A stretch of DNA of 48,279 nucleotides from Endomicrobium sp. (GTDB lineage: Bacteria; Elusimicrobiota; Endomicrobiia; Endomicrobiales; Endomicrobiaceae): contig JAISUD010000023.1 in NCBI GenBank assembly GCA_031272265.1, positions 1 to 48,279 of the forward strand, read 5' to 3'. Both the position numbers and the translations under genes were made by a program. Below, in pieces: positions 35,496 through 44,680 of this stretch (its first letter is position 1; every line of letters begins with the position of its first letter). The notes beneath the pieces are model-generated. The model was not told the DNA's origin. It did no database searches and worked only from the letters and a program-made list of their open reading frames with translations.

Positions 35496-38303
35496 ATGGC
35501 GGGGAAGATAATAAATTTAGACATTCACGAAAATATAATAGATTTTGCAAGCAATTACATCTTAAAGTCAAAAAAAAACACCGCTTTAATCAGTGGGGGG
35601 AGAAGGCCTTTTTTGTTTATCAGAAAACAGCTTGCCTCAAAGCAAAGAAAATCTTTTTTCCCTCCAAAATTTTTTACAAATGACGAATTTATTGAAGAAA
35701 TTGTTTTTAACAATGCTGAATTTGTAAAAATTTCTGATGTTGAATCAGTGTTTATGATATTTGAGATTGTTAAAAAAGAAGCGCCACTGCTGCTGAACGA
35801 CAAAACTTCTTTTGCGTCTTTTATAGAATGGTCTTTTGAAATTTTGTCTTTTATAGAACAGTTGGATATGGAAAATGTGCGCGAAGAAAAGCTTAAAGCC
35901 GTAAAAACAAACGCCGAAATAGGCTACGATGTTCCTGAAAATATTAATGATTTACTGAGAAACATTTTTAAAATAAGAGAAAGTTTTCATAACGCTTTGG
36001 ATAGCGCTTCAAAAATTACGAAAGGATATAGTTTTCTGAAAGCCTCGCTGCTGGAAGCAGAATTATTGTCTGGCGGTTTTGACGAAATTATATTGATGGC
36101 TCCTTTTTATCTTCACAAAACGGAGATTGAAATTTTTAAAAGAATTTACAAAAACGGAAAGCTTGTTATATTTATACATGGCAACCCTAAAAACTATGAA
36201 ATTCTATCTCGTATATATTCCGCGTTCGGAGAATCTTTACCGAACGTAAAAAATAAGAAAGACAGTTACAAATTAAACGTGTATTCCGCTTTTGACGACC
36301 AATCGCAGGGTTCGTTGCTGAAAAATCTTACGAAGGATTATTCCGAAGATGATATGGATAGAACTGTTATTATTGTTCCGGATCCAAAAATGCTGTTGTC
36401 TGTAATATCTGAAATTTCAATAGTTACACGGCATTATAACGTCTCAATGGGATATCCCGCTGAAAAAACAGCAGTTTTTTCTCTGTTAAAAGCGGTTGTT
36501 GAAGCACAGCTTTCAAGGAGGGAGCGGTACTATTATTCAAAGGACATTATGAAAGTGTTGGCTAATCCGCTTTTAAAAAATATGAGATTTTTTGGAGAAA
36601 GTTCAGTATCAAGAATTGTTGCTCATAAAATTGAGGAAGCTTTAGACCGGAATTCAAAAAGTTGTTTAAGTGGCAGAATGTTTGTTTCTTTTGAAGAGAT
36701 TGCTGGCGACGAACAGCTTCTCGGCGAAATAAGTCTTACCGTAACTAAAGCTTGGGAATACATAAGTCCTGAAAAAATAGCGAAAATATTAAAAGAAATT
36801 TTTAATGATTTTTTTATATCGTGGGAAAATATTGATGCTTTCAGCGTTCTGTCTGATGTTTTGTTTAATTTTTTGGAAAAAATATATTCTTTAAGTGCTG
36901 CCAGAAGTTATCCTTTGAATATTGAGGCTATGGAATTGTTAATGGAATTGGCAAAAGAACTGAAATTCGGCGAAGCGTTAAAAACGAAGTTTGAAAGCGG
37001 GGAAATTTTAGATATTTTTAAGAAACTGGTTAAAGATAAAAGAATAGTTCTGCTCGGTTCTCCGCTGAAAGGAATGCAAATACTGGGACTTTTGGAGTCA
37101 AGAAATCTTTTTTTTGATAACGTGTTTATCGTCGGCATGACGGACTCAGCGATACCTGCTGTAAGAAAAGAATATTCTCTTGTGCCGAAAGATATAATGT
37201 TTGCTTTAGGAATTGAAATAGCCGAAAAGGAGTTTGAAATACAAAAATATCATTTTCATAGACTTATTGCAGGCGCGAAAAATTTAAATCTTATTTATCC
37301 CGATAACGAGAAAGATGAGAGAAGCAGATTTGTTGAATCTATTATTTGGGATAAGCAGTTGGAAAGTAAAAATATTGACATTTTGAAAATAAATAAGTTT
37401 GTTTTACCTAAATTTTCTATAAAGTCTAATGTCAAACGAAAGTACTCCAAAACAGAAGGGATTAAAGAATATCTCAAAAATATGCCTTATACATACAGTA
37501 AAATTGACGCTTATCTAGACTGCAAGCTTAAGTTTTACTTTATGTATGTGTTGTCGCTTGACGAACGTTTGGAAGTGGGACGCGAGCTTTCAGGAAGCGA
37601 TATAGGAAATTTTGTGCATGATTTTTTAAAGGAAGCGCTATATGAAAAGCTTGACCACAGAAAACTGCAGTCTTTGGAATTTGAAAAAGAATATTTTAGA
37701 AAGCTTGAAGATAGCTTTGATAATTCTTCTCAGTTCAAATTCAGAGAAGACGCTTTTATGATAAAAGGAATCTTAATGCACAGAATGAAAAACATTTTGC
37801 ATTGCGAGAAAAAGAGGTTGTATAAGAATATTTACGGCTGCGAGAAAAGTTATATTTCAAGTATTGAAACTGAGTCAAGCGCTGTTTATAATTTGAAGTG
37901 CAGAATTGACAGGATAGATACGGACGGCAAAGATTATATTATATTTGACTATAAAACTGGTTATGTTGCGGATTCCGTCGTTTCAAAAAAATATCTTAAT
38001 TTGCTCTCAAGTTCAGGCAACTTTAACAGACAAAATATAAAAAAAGCAGTGAAATCTTTGCAGCTACCGCTGTATAAATATATATTTGAGAAAGAAACTG
38101 GACTTATAGTTTCCAAGTGCGGAATTTACGCCATAAAAAAAGCTGAAATTATTGAATTCCCTCTGGAAGAAGAAATATGCGACAAATGTATCAGCATAGT
38201 TAAAGCGGTTCTTGATGAGATAAACACTTGCAGAGATTTTGAATTTGACAAAGAAGACAAAGTCAACTGCAAAACATGCAGATATTTTTATATATGCAGG
38301 TGA
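35496..38303 (+). CDS. addB: AddB-type nuclease subunit with Fe-S cysteines
   Basis: The 935-residue protein has a UvrD-like inactivated helicase part with a degenerate N-terminal loop (LISGGRRPFLFIRKQL) and a C-terminal PD-(D/E)XK nuclease: GNFVHDFLKEALYEK (about residue 702), CRIDRIDTDGKDYIIFDYKT (about 803-822). Cys near 675 and CxxCxxxxxC at 925, 928 and 934 match the AddB 4Fe-4S pattern. It pairs with AddA encoded upstream. No other helicase motif set is present, as expected for AddB. It is shorter than B. subtilis AddB (1166). Confidence 0.87.
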   Translation: MAGKIINLDIHENIIDFASNYILKSKKNTALISGGRRPFLFIRKQLASKQRKSFFPPKFFTNDEFIEEIVFNNAEFVKISDVESVFMIFEIVKKEAPLLLNDKTSFASFIEWSFEILSFIEQLDMENVREEKLKAVKTNAEIGYDVPENINDLLRNIFKIRESFHNALDSASKITKGYSFLKASLLEAELLSGGFDEIILMAPFYLHKTEIEIFKRIYKNGKLVIFIHGNPKNYEILSRIYSAFGESLPNVKNKKDSYKLNVYSAFDDQSQGSLLKNLTKDYSEDDMDRTVIIVPDPKMLLSVISEISIVTRHYNVSMGYPAEKTAVFSLLKAVVEAQLSRRERYYYSKDIMKVLANPLLKNMRFFGESSVSRIVAHKIEEALDRNSKSCLSGRMFVSFEEIAGDEQLLGEISLTVTKAWEYISPEKIAKILKEIFNDFFISWENIDAFSVLSDVLFNFLEKIYSLSAARSYPLNIEAMELLMELAKELKFGEALKTKFESGEILDIFKKLVKDKRIVLLGSPLKGMQILGLLESRNLFFDNVFIVGMTDSAIPAVRKEYSLVPKDIMFALGIEIAEKEFEIQKYHFHRLIAGAKNLNLIYPDNEKDERSRFVESIIWDKQLESKNIDILKINKFVLPKFSIKSNVKRKYSKTEGIKEYLKNMPYTYSKIDAYLDCKLKFYFMYVLSLDERLEVGRELSGSDIGNFVHDFLKEALYEKLDHRKLQSLEFEKEYFRKLEDSFDNSSQFKFREDAFMIKGILMHRMKNILHCEKKRLYKNIYGCEKSYISSIETESSAVYNLKCRIDRIDTDGKDYIIFDYKTGYVADSVVSKKYLNLLSSSGNFNRQNIKKAVKSLQLPLYKYIFEKETGLIVSKCGIYAIKKAEIIEFPLEEEICDKCISIVKAVLDEINTCRDFEFDKEDKVNCKTCRYFYICR

Positions 38304-38327
38304 AAACGGTTAGACTTAACTGTTTTT
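38303..38327 (+). terminator. Terminator-like hairpin at the addB stop
   Basis: AAAACGGTTA and TAACTGTTTT form a 10-base stem (one G-U pair) with a 4-base loop, ending in a T-run. It begins at the last base of the stop codon. The next gene on the other strand converges, and the A-run on the opposite side could make it work both ways. Confidence 0.5.
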
Positions 38328-38422
38328 AATAAGCTTTTTAAGTAGTTTGTTTATGTATGCAGGTGAAAAAAGTTAAAATAGTGTAAAGAGTTGGTGAGAC
38401 GAATGCATAAAATCTAAAAAGA

Positions 38423-39169
38423 TTATTCGTTAAAGTACATTTTTTTAAGAAAGTTCTTAATGTCGTTAAAACAATCATTTGTAAAATCAAAGATGCCTTT
38501 CTCTGCAGCAATTCCAATAGATGGCCTGTCGTCCTGGTTGACTGATAAATAGGAATGTATTATTGACTTGCTTTCGTTTTTAATTTTGATTTCACATTTT
38601 TCCTTTATGCATTTTATATATCTATTTACGCAGCACGCTATTTTGGGATATTTTAATTCCATATACTCTTTGCATAAATCCTCCAAAGCCCCATTACCTT
38701 TATTGTTTGGCATTATATAAATGCCTAATTCGCCTAATTTAAAGTTATTTTCTATTTCTTTTTTGATATTATCCTTAATAAGTTTAATATCAAGAATTTT
38801 GCATATGTGACCATTATCATTTAGATTTTTAGTAATCTCTTTAATAATATCATTTTTCACTCCTTGAAATTCTTCTCCTTTATCACATTTATATATGCCT
38901 TTAACAATAGTGTCTATCATACTTTTAAGTGCATCTTCTGCGGAATCGTCAGCGTCGCGCAAAAATGCTATCTTTTTGACGTTTGGGAATTTTGGATTTT
39001 TCAATAAAATAGAAAATTTTTCTCCAAATTTTTCACGTCCGTTGACAGATATAATCTGTACATCTTTTTTCTTAGATAAAGATTCAATTAACTTTCCGAA
39101 AAACTTTTTGTCATCTTTTCCTTCAACAAGCAATATTTTCTCTTCTTCAATTTCTATTTCTTCTGCCAT
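38423..39169 (-). CDS. TOPRIM-domain protein, partner of the adjacent ATPase
   Basis: The 248-residue protein starts MAEEIEIEEEKILLVEGKDD. LLVEGKDDKKFF with Glu16 is TOPRIM motif 1, and AFLRDADDSAED with Asp72, Asp74 and Asp75 is the DxD motif, so metal-dependent nuclease chemistry is likely. The rest resembles small TOPRIM proteins of the DUF3226/DUF4435 kind; I cannot tell which without a profile search. It overlaps the ATPase stop by one base (TAATG), indicating a coupled pair like OLD nucleases or PARIS AriA-AriB. Phage defence is inferred, not shown. Confidence 0.75.
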   Translation of the reverse strand: MAEEIEIEEEKILLVEGKDDKKFFGKLIESLSKKKDVQIISVNGREKFGEKFSILLKNPKFPNVKKIAFLRDADDSAEDALKSMIDTIVKGIYKCDKGEEFQGVKNDIIKEITKNLNDNGHICKILDIKLIKDNIKKEIENNFKLGELGIYIMPNNKGNGALEDLCKEYMELKYPKIACCVNRYIKCIKEKCEIKIKNESKSIIHSYLSVNQDDRPSIGIAAEKGIFDFTNDCFNDIKNFLKKMYFNE

Positions 39170-40245
39170 TATCTAATCCTCATATTATTTTCTATAGCGG
39201 TTTCTAGTTCGTTTGCTGTATAAGTAACAGCAGTATGTTTATCGCCTCTTTTATCTAATCTTATTAAAGAAATAGTTTCGTTATCTTTATTATAGATTTT
39301 AGATAAAGCTCTGATGCAATCATATGAATGTGTTGTTGCAAATATCTGAACATTGTATAATTGGCAAGCTTTCAAAACTGCTTTCCATAACGACTCTAAG
39401 GATTCAAAATGTAATCCGCTTTCTATTTCGTCTATTAGTAGAATATCATTTTTAATTTTTCTTATACTAGCTAAAATAGAGATAAGGTTAATAATTCCGT
39501 CGCCCATAATATTTATAGGTACTGATTCAGTTTTACCTTCAATATCTATATAGACTGTATTATCGGGACCCATTTTTATCCCTGTAATGTCGCTGTCAAT
39601 TTCTTTTAATACGGATACTAATTCATTTTCGGACTTGCTGATAATAAATTCGCCGACAGATTTCAGCGCAGACGGCATAGTAGCGCTGTTTAAATATGAT
39701 CCTTTTATTCTACGGGGTCTGAAAGAGATAGGAGTAGGAGTAGGTATGTTGTAATCAATACTAAATGGCTTGTCGTCACTACTGTCAAAATATTCATAAT
39801 GTATCCCTGCTAGCTCATTACTGGTTTTTACAATTATTTTAGGAGCAAATTTACCGTCTCTATTATTAACAAAATTCTGATCTGTAGCATTATTTAAATT
39901 AGTATATTCCGGCATTCTAATATTCGGTCTTATATGTAGTCTCGTTTCTTTATTATCAGACGTTGTTGCTTTAAATTTAATGTTATTGTTGTTAATGTCG
40001 TCAATTCTGAAATCATTGAATAAATATCTAAAATCATTATTTGTGTTAACAAACATTCCTCTTATATTCTGTATTAATGTAGTTAAAGTAGGATTCGTGC
40101 CTCCAATTAACAAAAAGATAGCCTCTAATAATGATGTTTTTCCATAGCCATTTTTACCGACTAATAAGTTTATTTTTTTAAACTCTTCAATTTCTAAATT
40201 CTTAAAGCTCCTAAATTTCTCAATATTTATTGACTTTAAAAACAT
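39169..40245 (-). CDS. AAA ATPase (ABC/OLD-type), partner of the TOPRIM protein
   Basis: The 358-residue protein starts MFLKSINIEKFRSFKNLEIE, typical of RecF/OLD-like ATPases. Walker A is GKNGYGKTS (30-38), a signature-like segment NIMGDGIINLISIL lies at about 245-258, Walker B is DILLIDEIESGLHFE (267-281), and ATTHSYDCIRAL (303-314) is the switch region. It has no transmembrane segment or long coiled coil, so it is the short AAA_15/AAA_21 kind. TAAAGGAGG lies upstream of ATG 40245, a very strong ribosome-binding site. The pair is intact in a region where other defence genes are dead. Confidence 0.85.
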   Translation of the reverse strand: MFLKSINIEKFRSFKNLEIEEFKKINLLVGKNGYGKTSLLEAIFLLIGGTNPTLTTLIQNIRGMFVNTNNDFRYLFNDFRIDDINNNNIKFKATTSDNKETRLHIRPNIRMPEYTNLNNATDQNFVNNRDGKFAPKIIVKTSNELAGIHYEYFDSSDDKPFSIDYNIPTPTPISFRPRRIKGSYLNSATMPSALKSVGEFIISKSENELVSVLKEIDSDITGIKMGPDNTVYIDIEGKTESVPINIMGDGIINLISILASIRKIKNDILLIDEIESGLHFESLESLWKAVLKACQLYNVQIFATTHSYDCIRALSKIYNKDNETISLIRLDKRGDKHTAVTYTANELETAIENNMRIR

Positions 40246-40328
40246 AAAATACCTCCTTTACGTTAATAAATTCTTTTAATATATAATACAATATTTTGAA
40301 TCGATAATCTTAATTATTCAAAATAATT

Positions 40329-40541
40329 TTAATTATAAAATATGAAAATAAGTAGGAAATAATATAGTTTTTTTAAGTAAATAATTTTTGTATCTGTACT
40401 CTTTTTGTTGACAATTTCGATTTCTTCTGCTAAATAATTAAGTTCCACGCCTAATGTTGCCAACATTTCTGCAGGTGCTTCAGCCGCTTCCCAGTTTTCT
40501 GCGATTACTAATTTTTCGATTTTCTGCTGTAGTGCGCGCAT
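40329..40541 (-). CDS. Small unknown protein, 70 residues
   Basis: The frame starts MRALQQKIEKLVIAENWEAA one base after the upstream gene's stop, so it is likely translated by coupling. The first 45 residues are helical and acidic (EEIEIVNKKS). The last 25 residues are Tyr/Leu/Phe rich and look like random read-through into AT-rich DNA, so the true protein may have been shortened. It precedes the ATPase gene by 83 bases. No family recognised. Confidence 0.5.
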   Translation of the reverse strand: MRALQQKIEKLVIAENWEAAEAPAEMLATLGVELNYLAEEIEIVNKKSTDTKIIYLKKLYYFLLIFIFYN

Positions 40542-40542
40542 A

Positions 40543-40857
40543 TTAACTACGTAATTCCCAGAATTGGTTCTTTTTTTCGGTGAGAATTGGAGCGCCCTCT
40601 TCTGCGAGTTTTTTTGTTTTGGTTATCCTATCTATTAGCGTACCCCAACACACTTTATTCCCAAAAGACCTGGCTTCCGGATTTTCTTCGCAAATTTTTT
40701 TGGTTAATTCGAACTCGCTTTTTGTCATTTTTTCTCCTTGATTTGTTTTTTCTTTTTCTTCCGCTTTTTTTACTGCTTTTTCGATCCATAGCCAGATTGA
40801 TAATACTAGCAGTATTATTAGTGCTATGGCTTCGCGCAGTTCGCTTATGTCGCTCAT
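40543..40857 (-). CDS. Small membrane protein, 104 residues, unknown
   Basis: The product starts MSDISELREAIALIILLVLS with one membrane segment at residues about 8-24, then a Lys/Glu-rich helix (KAVKKAEEKEKTNQGEK) and a C-terminal domain with EENPEARSFGNKVCWGTLID. AAAAGGAGGTATAAA before the ATG is a near-perfect ribosome-binding site and a near-consensus promoter lies 46 bases upstream. The anchor-plus-helix form recalls phage or defence accessory membrane proteins. It may lead a four-gene minus-strand operon with the next three genes. Confidence 0.65.
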   Translation of the reverse strand: MSDISELREAIALIILLVLSIWLWIEKAVKKAEEKEKTNQGEKMTKSEFELTKKICEENPEARSFGNKVCWGTLIDRITKTKKLAEEGAPILTEKKNQFWELRS

Positions 40858-40902
40858 TTTATACCTCCTTTTGTGCTGCTTCCGTTGTGTCTGGGCGGTC
40901 GA

Positions 40903-40932
40903 GTTATACTACTTTTTCTTTTTTTTTGTCAA
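40903..40932 (-). promoter_or_regulatory. Near-consensus promoter for the minus-strand small-gene/ATPase/TOPRIM cluster
   Basis: Read on the minus strand, TTGACA (40932-40927) and TATAAC (40908-40903) are 18 bases apart, with transcription start near 40,896. It lies 46 bases before ATG 40857. The -35 hexamer is a perfect match. No second promoter as good is seen before the ATPase gene. Confidence 0.7.
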
Positions 40933-41479
40933 TGGCTATTTTCTTTTTTTTATTATTGTTTAATGCTATAATCAAATATGAGTATAAGACGTTGCTGGTT
41001 TCTTTTATGGTGAACAATATTTACTGCTGGCAAAAATGCTTTTTCTTTAAAAGCAAGATATAAAAATAGGAAAATTTACGATGCGGATAATTGAGAATGT
41101 GCGGAAGCGTTTTGCATTCTAATTGATTTGCACGCGCGACTATTTAAATTTATATTGTCTCTTGCACTCTTGCAATAGGCGGAATTGTTAGACGACTAAA
41201 AGTTGTATGGAATAAATCCTGCTTAAAGATGAAAGTAAAAATAAGATGGAAAACTGTAAAAATCAGCTAGGCGCATTGTATTATTTGGCTAGAAAGTTGC
41301 CTGCGCAAATCTAAATTTAGCAGGCAGGATAGTAAAAAATCGACAAGAGAAGTGACAATTGTCTTAATTAAGGAAGAGATTATAGAAGGTTTTGATACGC
41401 ATATGAAAGAGAGATGAATTAGAGTAGATAGATATGTTTTTGTGGTAATATATTTATTTTATTATGGATATAAAATGAA
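40933..41479 (+). other. AT-rich decayed spacer
   Basis: No intact gene is seen. A frame near 41,223-41,310 (ATG at 41248, MENCKNQLGALYYLARKLPA) ends after 22 codons, and a hairpin TGCCTGC/GCAGGCA lies at about 41,297-41,325 without a T-run. The stretch separates the minus-strand cluster from + strand relics. Confidence 0.35.
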
Positions 41480-41951
41480 GCTTATACAGAAAATGCTATG
41501 CTTGAAAGAATTCTGTTTCCATATTTTAAAAACTTTATATCTGGCTATTATTCCCTCTTGAAGGTCAATTGGTTGGTGAACTTAGAGATTTACTATTAGG
41601 ACAGTCTAAGGCAAGTGCTGCTCATTCAATTATGAACTGTTTTGAGAGTATTGACATATTCTTCAAGATAGACAGATATTTGTTCTAAGTTATGTTAGAG
41701 ATAATTGCGGGCAATCTGAGGTAAAATAAAATTAATCTTCTTTCGGAAAAAGTGAGGTGTATGACCATGAAGGTTAATCAAAGAGACTACAGAAACAGAG
41801 TATCTTTATTAAAAATAATAGTAAATTGCTTTACCCTGAATACGAAGAATGGTACTTTACAAACTTTAGAGTGAGTCATTTAAACCTACAACAACTAGCA
41901 TTATATACTAATGCAATTAATGTAATTAAGTCATTCCAAATTTCTTGTTAA
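41480..41951 (+). pseudogene. Unrecognised gene relic in several frames
   Basis: Pieces read AYTENAMLERILFPYFKNFI, then in another frame LEGQLVGELRDLLLGQSKAS and AAHSIMNCFESIDIFFKIDR, and later KLLYPEYEEWYFTNFRVSHL to a stop at 41949-41951. The runs are coherent helical protein text, each ended by a frame change or stop. The end lies 39 bases before the next gene's ATG, so the two may once have been one operon. I cannot name the family. Confidence 0.4.
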
Positions 41952-41990
41952 TGATATTTAAATGGAAAAATAAAGGAGAAGGTAACTACA

Positions 41991-42893
41991 ATGGAAAATG
42001 CAAAAGTGTATATCAATAATCTACTTCAAAAAGAAATCTGGACGGGACAAGAAACAGGAAGAGCTTATCTTTACAACAGATTACTCTTTTTAAAGGCTCA
42101 GTTGGAAGGAGGGTATACTGGAAGTTTAAACGAACAACTGGAACTGATATTAAGTAAGGTTCAAAAACTTTATGGCAATGACGAAATGGATTTTGAGCAT
42201 TATAAATACTTTTTTTCGTGGTTAAAAGAGGCCATAGAAAGGGTCGAAACACATTTAAAAATTGTATCTGATAATTGTAAAATAATTGAAAGTGTTTTAG
42301 ACAATATTCTAGACTTAGGTGGTATTCCACAACTTAAGAAAAAAGATATTGAATCGATTGTAAAAAAAGCAGTTGCAAAAATAAAACAGGGTATTAAAGA
42401 AGCATATTATTTCTCCTCTTCTATTTTGGAAATTGAGTCTATAATTAATATAAAAGGATTGAGCTTTTTTGATCCTGCGAAAAGGCCAAATGAGTTAATG
42501 GGTAAGGGTACAACACTTGAGAGGAAAATGGAAGAAATAAAGAACAAAATAAGCAGTATGAGTAGGAATAAATCTTTAGAAAAAGAACAAAAACTAGAAA
42601 ATCTACTAAAGGAAGAAATAGACGAATTAGACAAATATTTAAAGAAGTTAAGTCAAAAAAATTTATACAATATCATTAAGAAACCCGAAGATGAAATTAA
42701 AGACTACTATTTTGGAGGCTGTGCTATAGCTTTGTCAATCCAAGATCCTGAAAAGTATAGGGAGTTAAAAAGAGAAGAAGAGATGAAAAAAGGAGAAGGA
42801 CTGAATAGAAAAAGCAAATATTTCCCACTTTATCTCGAAAATATACAGAAAAGGATCGGCAAAAATAAAGATGAAAATAATGACGAAAAGTGA
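41991..42893 (+). CDS. Unknown 300-residue helical protein
   Basis: An intact frame with AAGGAGAAGG before ATG 41991. The protein starts MENAKVYINNLLQKEIWTGQ. It is helical and charged, with a likely coiled coil at residues about 175-225 (TTLERKMEEIKNKISSMSRN, KLENLLKEEIDELDKYLKKL), and a short conserved-looking stretch YYFGGCAIALSIQDPEKYRE near residue 240. There is no signal peptide or membrane segment. It sits between the ATPase-TOPRIM cluster and a dead restriction-modification pair, so a defence or phage origin is plausible, but the function is unknown. Confidence 0.7.
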   Translation: MENAKVYINNLLQKEIWTGQETGRAYLYNRLLFLKAQLEGGYTGSLNEQLELILSKVQKLYGNDEMDFEHYKYFFSWLKEAIERVETHLKIVSDNCKIIESVLDNILDLGGIPQLKKKDIESIVKKAVAKIKQGIKEAYYFSSSILEIESIINIKGLSFFDPAKRPNELMGKGTTLERKMEEIKNKISSMSRNKSLEKEQKLENLLKEEIDELDKYLKKLSQKNLYNIIKKPEDEIKDYYFGGCAIALSIQDPEKYRELKREEEMKKGEGLNRKSKYFPLYLENIQKRIGKNKDENNDEK

Positions 42894-43034
42894 CGAATAA
42901 AAAGGTATATAAAAGAACATGCCATGTGTATATGTAATATAACGGTGATATGCGATTATAGTGCATTCATTTGATAGTGAAGTAAGTATATTAAATTGCA
43001 TTGCAGAGATAGTTTTTAGTTGTAAGATGGACAT

Positions 43035-43737
43035 ATGGACAAAAGATTAAAAAGGTTTGACAATTTTGTGAAAAACAATAAATTTATACGAATATCGTGA
43101 GAAATATTCTCGTATAAAAATTGTTGAAATGGACTTGCCTAAGAGCATTCAAGCGTTAAGAAGTATATATTATTATTGGAAAAACGCAGGTGTGAATATT
43201 CCTGATTTTGAGAGATACTATAATTTATATTATGAAGAACTTAAAGATGAAATAGAAGCGTTTAGAAAAAAACGGGAATGTGTTATAACTACTTTAATAA
43301 GGGATTGAAAGCAAGAATTTACAGGACTTGGGCAGCTATATAATTACACAAATACACGCTGGGTACGTAGCTGAAAGCGTTTTTGGCGAGAATTCCATTG
43401 AGATGAGTGATGAGTTAGATCACAGTGGGAAAGATTTTGTCATTACACATAACAATAAAACAGTTGCCGTTCAAGTTAAAAAAGAAAGCAAACGACCGGA
43501 AAGTCGCATCATTAGAATGGCAACGGTAAAGATGATTCTGTGATAAATATAAGATACTGCGTTCCAAGTGCCGCTGATTTTGATAAACCAAGATATGTCA
43601 AGACGGACGAAATTAAACCCTGTATGTTAGATTTTGTTGAATTTTCTAAGGACGAGATACTGACAAGGTATAAAAACGGATTTGTCGTATTTTTGGATAA
43701 AATATTCATAGATATAAAGAACAAGTTTTTTAAATAA
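43035..43737 (+). pseudogene. Broken TaqI-type restriction endonuclease
   Basis: ATG 43035 starts MDKRLKRFDNFVKNN; after a frame change the text reads KYSRIKIVEMDLP and YYYWKNAGVNIPDFE, matching the N-terminal third of TaqI/TthHB8I-type enzymes as I recall them. Later frames give KARIYRTWAAI, ITQIHAGYVAESVFG, EMSDELDHSGKDF and VQVKKES, which is the catalytic region, and RYCVPSAADFDKPR and NGFVVF near the C-terminus. There are at least four frame changes (near 43,085, 43,290, 43,341 and 43,530), so it cannot make an active enzyme. A TaqI-type enzyme would cut TCGA. Confidence 0.75.
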
Positions 43738-44680
43738 TTTTTGCTTGCTTTTGAATAATCTCATAAAGCTCGCCGTAATTTGATTTTGTCGTTTTTTTCT
43801 TGTATTCGATTATTTTTTCCGCTAACATGCAATAATCGGGATTTATTTCAAAACCTATAAAGTTGCCGCCGTTTTTAAGTGTTATAACGCACTCTGAACC
43901 ACTTCCTGCAAAAGGTATAAGAACAATGAAATCGTTTCTATCCGGCTTTGCCGCTTTAATTAATTTATCTGTAACTTCATAGGATTTTTGAGTTGGATGT
44001 ATAAGAGTATTATGTTCTTTATGGCAGCGTCGTTTTTTTTGCATCAACTATCTTTCCGCAGGTTTTACAATAAATGATTCTTTCTTTTAATGAAGCGCCG
44101 CCGGCTAATGTTGAGACTTTTATAACGTCTCTCGGCAATGCTCCGCTTTCGTGAGCGTTGTAAATAGTTTTTTTTACCGTATCTACTGAATCTGCACAAA
44201 GTGCCGGTCCGCATTCTCCCCGCTGAATTTTTTAGGAATGTTTTTGTATACGCTTCTCTTACGTTGTTTCTGTTAAAAATCGGCTTCTTGCCTTTCCAGC
44301 AGCTTATTATAGATTCGTGGCTCCTCTGCCAAAAATTCAGCGAAGGAATGTTTTTATTTGTGTAATGCCATATAAGCCATCTTTGTTTATTAATGTCAAT
44401 TAGACAGGAAATTCTTGCAAGTATCTCACTAAAGCCATAAATATATATGGTCCCGCTTGGTTTAACGACCTGTAAGCATTCATTAAACCATTGTTTTGTC
44501 CATGATAGATAATCTCGCAGAGACAATTTATCTTTATTATTGCCGAAATCTTTGCCTATATTGTACGGCGGATCGGTAATTATAATATCTATAGAGTCAT
44601 TATTTATTTTTTATTCCTGTTATACAGCTTTCAAGAATTATCCTATTATTTAAATCAATGGAATTTTTTGATCCTTTCAT
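43730..44680 (-). pseudogene. Broken DNA methyltransferase (DPPY type, beta-class order)
   Basis: On the minus strand ATG 44680 gives MKGSKNSIDLNNRIILESCI, then after a frame change NNDSIDIIITDPPYNIGKDF carries the catalytic DPPY motif. The reading continues through VKPSGTIYIYGFSE to about 44,230, then a second change leads to VSTLAGGASLKERI and a CKTCGK pair, and a third to HPTQKS and PFAGSGSE, the AdoMet-binding motif. It therefore needs at least three frame changes. DPPY points to N6-adenine methylation. It converges with the broken endonuclease, and the two are a plausible former pair. Confidence 0.75.

Noticed and set aside
40587-41063. A 158-codon + strand frame rich in Phe and Leu
   Set aside because: It runs antisense to the 104-residue gene with a strong ribosome-binding site and across its promoter; it is a shadow.
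41297-41325. TGCCTGC/GCAGGCA hairpin as a terminator
   Set aside because: No T-run follows and no gene ends before it.
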